Source: Planktomarina sp. (GTDB lineage Bacteria; Pseudomonadota; Alphaproteobacteria; Rhodobacterales; Rhodobacteraceae). From it: DNA of 57,024 bases. The stretch covers positions 1 through 57,024 of the forward strand of contig JAHDBC010000017.1 in the NCBI GenBank assembly GCA_020630595.1. The letters run 5' to 3'. Positions 16,832 through 25,957 of this stretch are shown one piece after another; positions within the stretch are counted from its first letter, which is position 1, and each line of letters opens with the position of its first letter. Below the pieces are notes generated by a model that worked only from the letters and a program-made list of their open reading frames with translations, did no database searches and had not been told where the DNA came from. Made by a program: the position numbers and the translations under genes.

Positions 16832-18196
16832 ATGAAAGCACGCTTTCTCATTGAAAATGTCGTGGATGCGATCCCGACCTATGCCACAGAATGCACGTTC
16901 ACGCAGCGCGGCGGATTGATCGGATCAGGCGACGACAACACCTGGCAACTGGAATCAGCGTCAAAGCCCTTGGATGAAACGATCGCCCGTGTTGTGGTGA
17001 TTGATGATCATTTCACCATCGAAGCGGTCGCAGATACATCCATCAAGGTGAATGGTGCCCGGGCACCGTTGCCCAAGGGGCGTCCGATCATTTTGTCGGA
17101 CAAGGACAGCTTGCTGTTCAATGACCTAAGCATTCAGGTTCAGATCGGTTCTTTCGAAGGACAGGGTGCCACCAAAACCAGCAACTTTGTTGACATGGTG
17201 AATGGCGCTGAATCTGCGGACGAAACACTGATCGCCGATGGGGCCGTGTTTCACGAAGAACGTGTCGAACGCATCGATCATACCGAGGTCTTGGATCCGC
17301 TGTCGGCAATGGACACTGCAAAGGGCGCACCAACGTCGGCCGATCCCTTGGCGGCATTCAAACCACTACGCGGAGGCGATGACCGGATCGCTGATTTTGC
17401 TGAAGCCGGACCTGCTGGAGAAGTCATGACAACTGCACCTGATCATTCCGACATGCATTTTGCATCCATGCCAACCAAGAACGTTGTAACGGATGAATAT
17501 GGATTTGAAGATATGTCGTCTGATGCGGGCGGCACGGGGCGCGACATTCAAGCGGTAACCTTGGAAGTCGATACGCCGGTCGATCACATCGCGCTGCGGC
17601 CCTTGGCGCGGCGGCTTGGCGTTCCGTTGGGTGATCTAACCACGCAACAGGCAGATCGCATGCTTGGCGATATTGGGGCCGCCATGCGAAATGCCATCGA
17701 AGGTTTGACCAAAATATACAAGCAGCGCCCGAAAGGGCACGGGAACTTTCCTGTGGCGACGATGCATATGCATGCGGTGGAAGATAACCCGCTGCGCTTT
17801 GCCCGGGACACGGACACGGCAATGCACACCCTTTTTGCAAAACGCGGACCTGTGCATTTGTCCGCACCAGCAGCGGTCAAGGAAAGCATGGATCATCTGC
17901 TGGCGCATCAGGCGGCTACGGAACAAGCCGTCGATACGGCCCTTGAATCTGTGCTGAAATCATTGCGCCCCAAAGCGTTGGAACGTCGATTTGCGTCTTA
18001 TGATCATGACGACATCCCCGAAGACAGAGAGGCATATGACGCATGGTGCTGGCGCATGTACAAAGCCTATTTCAGCGAGCTGAAATCAGAACGCCAGCAA
18101 GGGCTTCGGCTGCTGTTTTGGGACATGTTCGAACATGAATACAGCTCTCAGATGCGTGGGTCGCAGATCGCGGCATTTGATGAGGATGACGATTGA
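16832..18196 (+). CDS. tagH: T6SS-associated FHA-domain protein TagH
   Basis: The 454-residue protein has an N-terminal FHA-like fold (residues about 10-110), a charged, low-complexity middle (about 120-240) and a C-terminal TagH domain (about 250-450), including RPLARRLGVPLGDL and AYDAWCWRMYKAYF. In typical TagH proteins the FHA domain binds phosphothreonine made by the kinase PpkA. Here the usual GR of the FHA core reads IGSGDDNTW, with Ser in place of Arg, while the downstream VNGA (Asn-Gly) is kept. Neither PpkA nor PppA is encoded in this window. It starts three bases after tssG, and its stop overlaps the tssJ start (TGATG). Confidence 0.9.
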   Translation: MKARFLIENVVDAIPTYATECTFTQRGGLIGSGDDNTWQLESASKPLDETIARVVVIDDHFTIEAVADTSIKVNGARAPLPKGRPIILSDKDSLLFNDLSIQVQIGSFEGQGATKTSNFVDMVNGAESADETLIADGAVFHEERVERIDHTEVLDPLSAMDTAKGAPTSADPLAAFKPLRGGDDRIADFAEAGPAGEVMTTAPDHSDMHFASMPTKNVVTDEYGFEDMSSDAGGTGRDIQAVTLEVDTPVDHIALRPLARRLGVPLGDLTTQQADRMLGDIGAAMRNAIEGLTKIYKQRPKGHGNFPVATMHMHAVEDNPLRFARDTDTAMHTLFAKRGPVHLSAPAAVKESMDHLLAHQAATEQAVDTALESVLKSLRPKALERRFASYDHDDIPEDREAYDAWCWRMYKAYFSELKSERQQGLRLLFWDMFEHEYSSQMRGSQIAAFDEDDD

Positions 18197-18723
18197 TGCG
18201 TTTGCGATCTGTCATTGCTGGGCTGGCATGCGTTTTTGCGCTTGCTGGCTGTGAAGCGATACCCAAAATTGCCGAAGTCATCATGGACCCCGGTGTTCCT
18301 GTGGGCGAACCGGAAGAACAACCTTCTGAAATCAGTCTTCATGTCTATGCCGCAGCAGAGGTGAACCCGGATTTCGAAAGTGGTGCACCGTCCCCGGTGG
18401 TGGTTCAGATTTATGCCCTAAGCAGTGATCATCGGTTCATGACGTACGACTTCTTTTCCATCACGGAAGTCGCTGATGAAGCGCTGGGCGTGACCTTGCG
18501 CGAGGTTTTGGATGAAAACCAGCTGGAACCAGACAGCTACAAGATTCTGGGTCCATACGAGCTGCCCGCGCGAACCCGTAAAATCGGTGTGATTGCACAG
18601 TATTATGACATCGATGCCTCCGTCTGGCGGGACACGATTTCAGTCAAAGACATTGGCGCCGATGACCGCTTGCTTGTCTTGTTGTTGGAAGAAGAAGTCC
18701 GCCTGATAAAGGAGACCGAATAA
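18196..18723 (+). CDS. tssJ: T6SS outer-membrane lipoprotein TssJ
   Basis: The start is taken as ATG 18196, which overlaps the tagH stop; a TTG one codon earlier is possible. The 175-residue product has a lipoprotein signal with lipobox LAGC (Cys19) and the beta-sandwich TssJ/VasD domain, seen in SEISLHVYAAAEVNP, PVVVQIYALSSDHRFMTYDFF and the TRKIGVIAQYYDID segment. TssJ sits at the inner face of the outer membrane and binds the periplasmic C-terminus of TssM. The next gene, tssK, starts on the last base of its stop codon (TAATG). Confidence 0.93.
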   Translation: MRLRSVIAGLACVFALAGCEAIPKIAEVIMDPGVPVGEPEEQPSEISLHVYAAAEVNPDFESGAPSPVVVQIYALSSDHRFMTYDFFSITEVADEALGVTLREVLDENQLEPDSYKILGPYELPARTRKIGVIAQYYDIDASVWRDTISVKDIGADDRLLVLLLEEEVRLIKETE

Positions 18724-20072
18724 TGTCTTCAAACTCTAAAGTTGTTTGGTCCGACGGCCTTTTCGTCAAACCACATCATTTTCAGCAAAATACCAGATGG
18801 ACCGAAAGCCTTGTTCAAAAGGTGACCAAGGCCATTCAGCCAAATTGCTTTGGTCTGCTGCACTACAAGGTCAACGAAGAAATGTTGGCCCAGGGCAAGG
18901 TGTCGCTGGTGTCTGCGTCTGGCATCATGCCGGATGGAACGCCGTTTGATTTGCCAACGGATGATGAACCACCCGCGGCGCTTGAAATTGATGAAGGGTT
19001 TACGGCGAACGAACTGGTCTATCTGTGCATCCCTTACAGCATCGATGGCGGGGTCGAGGTTGAGGCCCATCAATCCAGCCAGTCAGAGGTTGCATCCAGA
19101 TTTGTGCGCAGCGATGTCGCATTGCGCGACAACACGGTTCAAGCTGGCGAATTGGCACAAGTGCCAGTGCAGCGCGCCAAGCCCCTTTTGATGTTGGGTT
19201 CAAAGGATCTGTCTGCCTTTGCCCGGATCGTGATCGGGCGGATCATCGAAAAACGCAATGATGGGGCCATCGTCTGGGACAATGACTTTTTGCCGACAAT
19301 GCTGTCGATTTCTTCCAGTGCATCACTCATTCGTTTTCTCGCAACCCTTGCGGACGGTGTCGACAACCGGGCCGAAGCGATCGCCGCACGCATTGGCAAA
19401 CCAGACCAAAATGGCGTGGCAGAAGTTTCCGATTTTCTGTTGCTTCAGGCCTTGAACAGGATCAGCCCCCGACTGCGGCACTTCGTTCGACTGCCGGTCA
19501 TGCATCCCGAAGAAACGTTCCAGTTTCTGATCTCTATTGTGGGTGAATTGTCGACCTTCCTTCGGACCGAACGAACGGTGCCTGATCTTCCGATCTATGA
19601 TCATGCAAATCCCCAGAATTGCTGGGTGGATGTCATGACCATTCTGCGCGGCTTGTTTGCGGCATCGATGCAGGCAAACGCGGTGCGGATCGATCATGCC
19701 GTAAAGCGGCACGGGTATGTTCTGGCACCCGTTCCAGAACGCCAGATTCTGTCTTCGGAAGAATACGAATTTGTTTTGGCAATCAAAGCAAACGTGCCGC
19801 AAGACCGGTTGCACCGCGATTTTGTCGCGCAGTGCAAAGTTTCTTCGATCCAGAAAATTCGCGATCTGGTGCAAAAACAATTGCCGGGCATCCCGCTGAA
19901 ACTCATGCCGGTTGCCCCGCGTCAGCTGCCGTATCACGCGGGATATTCGTATTTCGCGCTCGATCGCACCACTGAAGCCTGGCGCTTTATGGACAACACC
20001 GAAGGGTTTGCCTTCCACATTGCGGGCGAATTCCCAGATCTTCAGATCCAGTTCTGGGCGTACAAAGGATAA
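18723..20072 (+). CDS. tssK: T6SS baseplate-to-membrane adaptor TssK
   Basis: This 449-residue protein opens with the family signature VVWSDGLFVKPHHFQQNTRW and contains the conserved YDHANPQNCWVDV and LHRDFVAQCKVSSIQKIRDLVQKQLPGIPL regions. It ends with YSYFALDRTTEAWRFM, the C-terminal receptor-binding-like domain that contacts TssL. TssK trimers fix the baseplate to the TssJLM membrane complex. Length and motifs are standard. The ATG overlaps the tssJ stop, and tssL follows after four bases. Confidence 0.97.
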   Translation: MSSNSKVVWSDGLFVKPHHFQQNTRWTESLVQKVTKAIQPNCFGLLHYKVNEEMLAQGKVSLVSASGIMPDGTPFDLPTDDEPPAALEIDEGFTANELVYLCIPYSIDGGVEVEAHQSSQSEVASRFVRSDVALRDNTVQAGELAQVPVQRAKPLLMLGSKDLSAFARIVIGRIIEKRNDGAIVWDNDFLPTMLSISSSASLIRFLATLADGVDNRAEAIAARIGKPDQNGVAEVSDFLLLQALNRISPRLRHFVRLPVMHPEETFQFLISIVGELSTFLRTERTVPDLPIYDHANPQNCWVDVMTILRGLFAASMQANAVRIDHAVKRHGYVLAPVPERQILSSEEYEFVLAIKANVPQDRLHRDFVAQCKVSSIQKIRDLVQKQLPGIPLKLMPVAPRQLPYHAGYSYFALDRTTEAWRFMDNTEGFAFHIAGEFPDLQIQFWAYKG

Positions 20073-20076
20073 TGTT

Positions 20077-20916
20077 ATGACAGAAGTAGGCTTTAATGAA
20101 TTTGACGGATCGCAAAACCCTGTCTCGCTGACGGTTGAAGGAACCGATGAACCGCTTCCGACCACGCCGATTGCATCTGTGCCCCGAACCCGCGAAAAAC
20201 TAGATTTTCAAATTCGCGTCGATGGGCAGAACCGACTGTTGGAAGCCGCTATGCCCATTTTGGGGCTGGCGACGCGGATGCGAAAAGTTTCGAATTACCA
20301 AGATATCGCAGGTTTGCACGGCCGACTGCGAAATGAGATTTCAAGCTTTCAGCAGGAACTTGAAAGTCTTGATTATGATCCAGCAACTGTTCTTGCGGCC
20401 CGGTATGTGATCTGTGCCTGCGTTGATGAAGCCGTCCTTTCGCAGGTCTGGGGGGCGGAAAGCATGTGGTCTGAACGCCCCATGCTTGCGGTTTTCCATA
20501 ACGAAACCTGGGGCGGAGAAAAAGTTTTTGCGATCATCGACCGCGTGATGGACGAAGCCCACCGGTTTGTCGATTTGCTTGAATTTCTGTACTACTGCAT
20601 CGCCTTGGGCTTCGAAGGCAAATACCATGTGATGCACAACGGGCAGGCCAAACTGGATGCCCTTTTGAAATCCATTCATACCATTTTGGTCAAGCATCAA
20701 GGCGAAGCACCGGAACGGGTCTTGAAACCTGATCCCAATATTTTCGACACCACTGAAAAAATGCGTCTTCGTTTCCCGATCTGGGCCGCCATTCTGACAG
20801 TTCTTGTTCTTTTGTTCGTGATCCACACTGTTTTCGATCAGTCCCTGACTGCGCGCGTCAACGACATAGGAACGCAGATCGGAGCAACGATCAACGAAAC
20901 CGAAGGGGGAAATTGA
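20077..20916 (+). CDS. tssL: T6SS inner-membrane protein TssL (DotU domain only)
   Basis: ATG 20077 lies seven bases after AAAGGA and gives 279 residues; upstream in-frame codons lie inside tssK. The cytoplasmic DotU domain is clear (AARYVICACVDEAVLSQVWG, WGGEKVFAIIDRV, LLEFLYYCIALGFEGKYHV). It is followed by one C-terminal membrane helix at residues about 233-255 (FPIWAAILTVLVLLFVIH). Only some 25 periplasmic residues remain, so the OmpA-type peptidoglycan-binding domain of extended TssL proteins is absent. TssL joins TssM and TssJ in the trans-envelope complex and docks TssK. Confidence 0.95.
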   Translation: MTEVGFNEFDGSQNPVSLTVEGTDEPLPTTPIASVPRTREKLDFQIRVDGQNRLLEAAMPILGLATRMRKVSNYQDIAGLHGRLRNEISSFQQELESLDYDPATVLAARYVICACVDEAVLSQVWGAESMWSERPMLAVFHNETWGGEKVFAIIDRVMDEAHRFVDLLEFLYYCIALGFEGKYHVMHNGQAKLDALLKSIHTILVKHQGEAPERVLKPDPNIFDTTEKMRLRFPIWAAILTVLVLLFVIHTVFDQSLTARVNDIGTQIGATINETEGGN

Positions 20917-20919
20917 TCC

Positions 20920-23607
20920 ATGCTGAAGGTTTCAAAAGAAAACATCATCCAGAAATTGAACGATTATTCAACGCAGGCACTGCAACGGGCGTCAGAAATC
21001 ACCATCGAACGGGGACATTACGAAGTCACCGTGTCCCATTTCATTCTGGCTATGCTGGAACAACCTGCCAGCGATGTTTCAAAGATTTTCAAAGCAACGG
21101 GGTTGCAGACAGAACGGTTCGAAGCACTTGCTCTGAAAACACTGGATCAGGTCAAAGCGGGTGCGATTGAACTTCCTGAATTTGCACCGTTGTTGCTGGA
21201 ACTTCTTCAAGATGCGTTAACCCTGTCATCAGGGCAATTGGATGAATCAGAAATCCGAACTGGCGCGATATTGGCCGCGATCACTTTGAACCCGAACCGC
21301 TACTGCCATTTCTATTTGTTTGGTGAATTTGAAAAAATTGATGGGGATGCATTGCTGCGCGGGTTCAGTGAACTGACCCGTGGGTCCATGGAAGGCGATC
21401 CGGGGCAGGGGGACGCTGCCGCCGGTGGCGCGGCGTCAGCCCTTAATCCTGAATCTGCCCTTGCCAAATTCGGTCGGGATTTGGTGGCCGCTGCCAAAGA
21501 GGGGCAAATTGATCCGGTGTTCTGCCGGGATCAGGAAATTGGATTGATGACCGACGTGTTGTCCCGTCGGCGGAAAAACAATCCAATTCTTGTCGGCGAT
21601 CCGGGCGTTGGGAAAACGGCCCTTGCAGAAGGGCTTGCCCTGAAGATCGTCGAAGGGGATATTCCTGCGTCGCTTGAAGGTGTGCGCCTTTGGGAGTTGG
21701 ATCTGGGCGCACTTCAGGCGGGTGCGTCGGTCAAGGGTGAATTCGAACGTCGGCTTAAGGCAGTGCTGGACGAAGTTACCAACGCGCCTGAAAAAATCGT
21801 CCTGTTTATTGATGAAGCGCACACCCTGATCGGCGGGGGTGGACAGGCCGGGGGATCAGACGCCGCAAACCTTTTGAAACCCGCGTTGGCGCGCGGGCAA
21901 TTGCGTGCCATTGCCGCGACCACCTGGTCGGAATACAAAAAGTATTTCGAAAAAGACGCCGCACTTGCCCGGCGGTTTCAACTGATCAAACTGGATGAAC
22001 CATCCGTTCCGGATGCGGTGACCATCCTAAGAGGTATGCGGAATGCTTATGAAGAACGGCACAACGTGTATATTTCGGATGCCGCACTTGGCGCGGCTGC
22101 AAACCTGTCTGACCGTTATCTGACCGGGCGGTTTCTTCCAGACAAGGCACTGGATGTGTTGGACACAGCTTGTGTCCGCGTTGCCTCTAGCCAGACAACA
22201 AAACCACGCGAACTTGATGGACTGACCCGCAAGTTGCTGATGTTGGAACAGGAACTGTCCGATCGCCGAAGGGATCAATCGGTCCGTGCCGTTGGTGCAA
22301 TGGCGGATACGACGGAAATCGAACGCCAGATTGATCACTGCAAGGCGGAAGTTGCACGGATCGAAGCCGCGTGGTCAGAAGAATTGGCTGTGGTGAAATC
22401 AATCGTGAATTGGCGTGGGCAGTTGTCCAAAGCAGAACAGGATCATGCGACTGACGACAACGAAGACACCAGCACGGAAAACGATGTTGATCTGGATCAG
22501 ACCCGCGCGGACATCGAAAATGCCTTGGCCGAATTGCGTGCATTGCGCAAGGATGGCGATGCGCTTGTGGAATTTGAAGTCGGTGCCGACATTATCGCGA
22601 AGTTGATCGAAGATTGGACTGGCGTTCCAGCGGCGGCCATGTCGGATGATGATGTCGAACGGATCGTCAATTTGGGGGATGGCCTGAAAGCTGTGGTCTG
22701 TGGGCAGGATTTGGCCCTGAACGTTGTCCATGACCGCCTGAAGGCCGCCCGGCTTGATTTCATCAAATCGAATACGCCCAGGGGGGTTTTTCTTCTTGTT
22801 GGATCATCGGGCGTTGGCAAGACAGAAACCGCAGAACAGGTTGCCATTCAGCTGTTTGGTGGAAAGCAATTTCTGACCGTCATCAACATGTCAGAATACC
22901 AGGAAAAGCATACCGTTTCGCGGCTGATTGGGTCACCACCCGGATACGTGGGCTTTGGTGAAGGTGGTGTGCTGACCGAAGCAATCCGCCGCGCCCCTTA
23001 TTCGGTCGTCTTGTTGGACGAAGTCGAAAAAGCGCATCCAGACGTGTTGAACATCTTCTATCAGGCTTTCGACAAGGGTGTGATCAATGATGGTGAAGGG
23101 CGCGAAATTGATTGCAAGAACGCGATCTTTTTTCTGACGTCAAATCTGGGTTCAGACGCCCTGATGCAGAACCGCGAAACTGTCGCCACCGCAAGTATGG
23201 ACGCACTGGAAAAGGCGTTGCGTCCGCATCTGCAGGAATTCTTCAAACCCGCGTTGTTGGCGCGCATGCAAATCCTTGCGTTCAAGCCGTTGGAAAAAGA
23301 AACGCTTCGACAGATCATTGACCTGAAACTGGATGCCACCCGCGCACGCCTGCAAAAAGCCCAACGGTTGGAATTCGCGTGGGACGATGAGGCCATCGCG
23401 CAAATCGAAAGCATGTGTTCGCACGCCGAAAATGGGGCGCGGATGATCGAACAAATCATCGACAAGTGGATTTTGCCGCATATCGCAGACGAAGCGCTGA
23501 GCCGGTTGTCAGCCAGACGGACCTTTAAGGAAACGCATGTGTCCGCACGTGATGGTGGGTTTGTTCTGGAATATCTGCCAGCCGACGAACAGGTGGCTGC
23601 GGAATAA
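20920..23607 (+). CDS. tssH: T6SS sheath-recycling AAA+ ATPase TssH (ClpV)
   Basis: This 895-residue Hsp100 protein has an N-terminal Clp repeat domain (about 1-160). Its first ATPase domain has Walker A GDPGVGKTAL (about residue 227) and Walker B LFIDEAHTLIGGGGQ. A middle coiled coil follows, and the second ATPase domain has Walker A GSSGVGKTETAE (about 628) and Walker B LLDEVEKAHPD. ClpV disassembles contracted TssBC sheath by threading TssC. Both ATP sites look intact. The start lies three bases after the tssL stop; the end overlaps the next gene (TAATG). Confidence 0.97.
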   Translation: MLKVSKENIIQKLNDYSTQALQRASEITIERGHYEVTVSHFILAMLEQPASDVSKIFKATGLQTERFEALALKTLDQVKAGAIELPEFAPLLLELLQDALTLSSGQLDESEIRTGAILAAITLNPNRYCHFYLFGEFEKIDGDALLRGFSELTRGSMEGDPGQGDAAAGGAASALNPESALAKFGRDLVAAAKEGQIDPVFCRDQEIGLMTDVLSRRRKNNPILVGDPGVGKTALAEGLALKIVEGDIPASLEGVRLWELDLGALQAGASVKGEFERRLKAVLDEVTNAPEKIVLFIDEAHTLIGGGGQAGGSDAANLLKPALARGQLRAIAATTWSEYKKYFEKDAALARRFQLIKLDEPSVPDAVTILRGMRNAYEERHNVYISDAALGAAANLSDRYLTGRFLPDKALDVLDTACVRVASSQTTKPRELDGLTRKLLMLEQELSDRRRDQSVRAVGAMADTTEIERQIDHCKAEVARIEAAWSEELAVVKSIVNWRGQLSKAEQDHATDDNEDTSTENDVDLDQTRADIENALAELRALRKDGDALVEFEVGADIIAKLIEDWTGVPAAAMSDDDVERIVNLGDGLKAVVCGQDLALNVVHDRLKAARLDFIKSNTPRGVFLLVGSSGVGKTETAEQVAIQLFGGKQFLTVINMSEYQEKHTVSRLIGSPPGYVGFGEGGVLTEAIRRAPYSVVLLDEVEKAHPDVLNIFYQAFDKGVINDGEGREIDCKNAIFFLTSNLGSDALMQNRETVATASMDALEKALRPHLQEFFKPALLARMQILAFKPLEKETLRQIIDLKLDATRARLQKAQRLEFAWDDEAIAQIESMCSHAENGARMIEQIIDKWILPHIADEALSRLSARRTFKETHVSARDGGFVLEYLPADEQVAAE

Positions 23608-25163
23608 TGTTCGATTTGCGCACCACTCATCTTCACTATGTCGCTTTGTGCAATCTGTTGCGCAAAACCCATACGAGTGGTCTGCTGTTACAGGCAGCGG
23701 AATATCTGGCGGATGTGTATCAGGCAGATGCTGCGCTGATCTACTTGCTGGATTCATCCGGTCAACGCTTTGAATTGGGCGGCGGGCGCATCATTGGAAA
23801 CGCCAACTGGGCCGCCAAAGGTGCATCGGTTCAGATTGATCCGATGTCAGGCACGCGATGCCCGCTGGTTCAAGTGGCTATCACGAAACGGAAAATCGAT
23901 ATCGCAAAGCGGCACACTGCCTATGATCTTTCCGCCATTCTTGATGTTCTGCCCGCAGATTTGTTACCGTCCAGCTACAGCTTTCTGCCCCTTTTGCGGC
24001 GCGATGGATCGCTTCAGGGCGCAGTTGCACTGGCCTCATTCGCTAGTGAAATAGAAGCCGGGGATGATGTCATCCGAACGCTTTCTCTCGAAAGCTGTGC
24101 ACATTTGATCGAAGATCGTTTGGAATCCCAACGATCAGCACGACAGGCCCAAGAAATCAGCAAATCGTTGGGCACGGCTGCTGCGGAACGGGATCGACTG
24201 AAAGAGGTCACAAATCGCCAGTTTGAACGTTTGCTGCCAGGGGTGTCGCCTGCGATGGGCAAGTTACGCGCGGAAATCGCGCGGCTTTCCAAAAACAGGC
24301 GGCCCGTGGTTGTTTTGGGGCGGCTTGTGGATGATCCGAACCGGTATGCATCTGTTCTGCATGAAACGTCGGCCCATCTGAACGGGCAGCTTCGCCGGAT
24401 TTCAGGGGCGCGCCTTTCTGGCGCTGATTTCATCCTTGATCTGATTGGTCATCAGCGGGGAAGCGTGACAGGGGTTTCGACCGCCCGCAAAGGTGTTTTG
24501 CGGGAAGCCGCGCACGGCACGGTTTTTGTTGCATCCGCCGAAGCCTTGGACGATCGGGCATTTCAACAACTGATTGATTGTATGGACACAGGCGTTTTTC
24601 GCCCGGTCGGGGCTGCGCGTGACATTGATGCGACATTTCGGTTTGTGATCCATTTGGATCCCAACGATCCGGTCGGCTTGGATCGCGCAAAACAGATCTT
24701 GGACACGGGGTTGGCGTCGTCGATACAATGCCCCAGCCTGGAAAATGAAACCGCCGATATCGTGCCGTTCGTCCAACATGTTTTGCGTGATGTGGTGCCA
24801 GATCAAGACATTTTCGTCGTTCCGGATTTGGCCTTGCAGCTGCAAGTTGCAGATATGCCGATGACGCATGTCGGACTGAGAAACCAGATCAAGGCGTCGC
24901 TGAATCGATTGGTGGATGGCGTTACCCTAACGGCGGAACTGTTTGCCACGAATTATGGCCATGACAATTCCAATGCGAAATCAGTCGAAGATGGCGCAGG
25001 CATGCAATCCGATGGGACCTTTGCACAGCGTCTGGCGGAATTTGAGAAAAGCCTGATTTCCACTGCTCTGATGCAACACAACGGCAACCGCGCAGCAGCG
25101 GCGCAACAGCTTAACCTTCCCAAAAGAACACTTGCGGATCGATGTAAGAAGTACGGATTATGA
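23607..25163 (+). CDS. VasH-like regulator: GAF domain, degenerate AAA+ domain, Fis-type HTH
   Basis: The 518-residue protein has the three-part layout of VasH-type sigma-54 activators: a GAF-like sensor (about 15-165), a linker coiled coil, an AAA+ core (about 205-400) and a C-terminal Fis helix-turn-helix (NRAAAAQQLNLPKRTLADRCKKYGL split over residues 492-517). The AAA+ core is decayed at every catalytic point. The Walker A site reads VVVLGRLVDDPNRYAS instead of GETGTGKE, the GAFTGA loop reads GSVTGV, and Walker B reads GTVFVASAEALD instead of GTLFLDE. It should not hydrolyse ATP or remodel sigma-54, but it can still bind DNA. It is coupled to clpV and to the next gene. It may be a repressor, co-activator or ligand sensor for the cluster. 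Confidence 0.85.
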   Translation: MFDLRTTHLHYVALCNLLRKTHTSGLLLQAAEYLADVYQADAALIYLLDSSGQRFELGGGRIIGNANWAAKGASVQIDPMSGTRCPLVQVAITKRKIDIAKRHTAYDLSAILDVLPADLLPSSYSFLPLLRRDGSLQGAVALASFASEIEAGDDVIRTLSLESCAHLIEDRLESQRSARQAQEISKSLGTAAAERDRLKEVTNRQFERLLPGVSPAMGKLRAEIARLSKNRRPVVVLGRLVDDPNRYASVLHETSAHLNGQLRRISGARLSGADFILDLIGHQRGSVTGVSTARKGVLREAAHGTVFVASAEALDDRAFQQLIDCMDTGVFRPVGAARDIDATFRFVIHLDPNDPVGLDRAKQILDTGLASSIQCPSLENETADIVPFVQHVLRDVVPDQDIFVVPDLALQLQVADMPMTHVGLRNQIKASLNRLVDGVTLTAELFATNYGHDNSNAKSVEDGAGMQSDGTFAQRLAEFEKSLISTALMQHNGNRAAAAQQLNLPKRTLADRCKKYGL

Positions 25164-25957
25164 CCCATAGAATTTCAGTTTCAGTGGCGGCCATCGCGAT
25201 TGGCTTTGCGTCGCTCGCATCAGCAGAATCCATAGATATTGATGCGGTTCAGGCCTGTTTTGATGAGCCAGACAGGCTGGATCGTCTGTATTGTTACGAC
25301 GAGGCGCTTGGTCGCACGGATCTTTCGGATCGAACCAAAGACGTTCCGTCTGCTGTGCCCATCTTGCCGGAAGAACTGGCCAGCTTTGATCAAATTCTTG
25401 GATCACCAGATCAGACGGAAACCGGTGTACCGATCATGGTGCGCGATGCGGTCACACAAAGTTATGTATTTCAGGCAGACACATCGACTGTCGATATGCT
25501 GCGCGCTTGGGCAACACAGGAAAATTTCAAAGAACTGGTCGATCAAAATGATGTCTTTATTGCTGTGGCATCAGACAGCTTGCTGGGTTCGACGGGCGGG
25601 TTGATCGTCAGTTGCGAAAGCAACATCACCCATGTCCGTTTTGTATGGGATCGACCCGTACAAGATCAATTTGTGGATGTTCGCATCTTGGTCGGAAGTT
25701 CGGTTTCCGAAACGGCATCGGCGTTTGAACAGACGCTGCGTGCAAGTTCGGGTCGACACTATTTGAACGCGCCGCGCGGATTGTCGGGGATTGAATTGTT
25801 GCGCCAAATGGATCGCGCGCCCATCGCCCAAGTCACAATCACTGAGGGCGACGAAAGAAGATCCTTGTTTTTTGATATGGAACCACTGGCCCCTGCACTT
25901 GGGTACATTGGTCAGCATTGCGGGTGGGCAAATGCCCCCACGGGGGAGACGAATTGA
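25160..25957 (+). CDS. T6SS-associated periplasmic protein, VasI family
   Basis: The 265-residue protein has a Sec signal peptide ending ASA (residue 22) and no lipobox, so it is predicted to be periplasmic. An N-terminal Cys pair (QACFDEPDRLDRLYCYDEAL) resembles short helical motifs in other secreted alphaproteobacterial proteins. The central and C-terminal part (GLIVSCESNITHVRFVWD, FFDMEPLAPALGYIGQHCGW) fits the VasI family of T6SS accessory proteins. Its role in secretion is not established. It overlaps the regulator upstream (ATGA) and tssM downstream (TGATG), so it is made together with the membrane complex. Confidence 0.75.
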   Translation: MTHRISVSVAAIAIGFASLASAESIDIDAVQACFDEPDRLDRLYCYDEALGRTDLSDRTKDVPSAVPILPEELASFDQILGSPDQTETGVPIMVRDAVTQSYVFQADTSTVDMLRAWATQENFKELVDQNDVFIAVASDSLLGSTGGLIVSCESNITHVRFVWDRPVQDQFVDVRILVGSSVSETASAFEQTLRASSGRHYLNAPRGLSGIELLRQMDRAPIAQVTITEGDERRSLFFDMEPLAPALGYIGQHCGWANAPTGETN

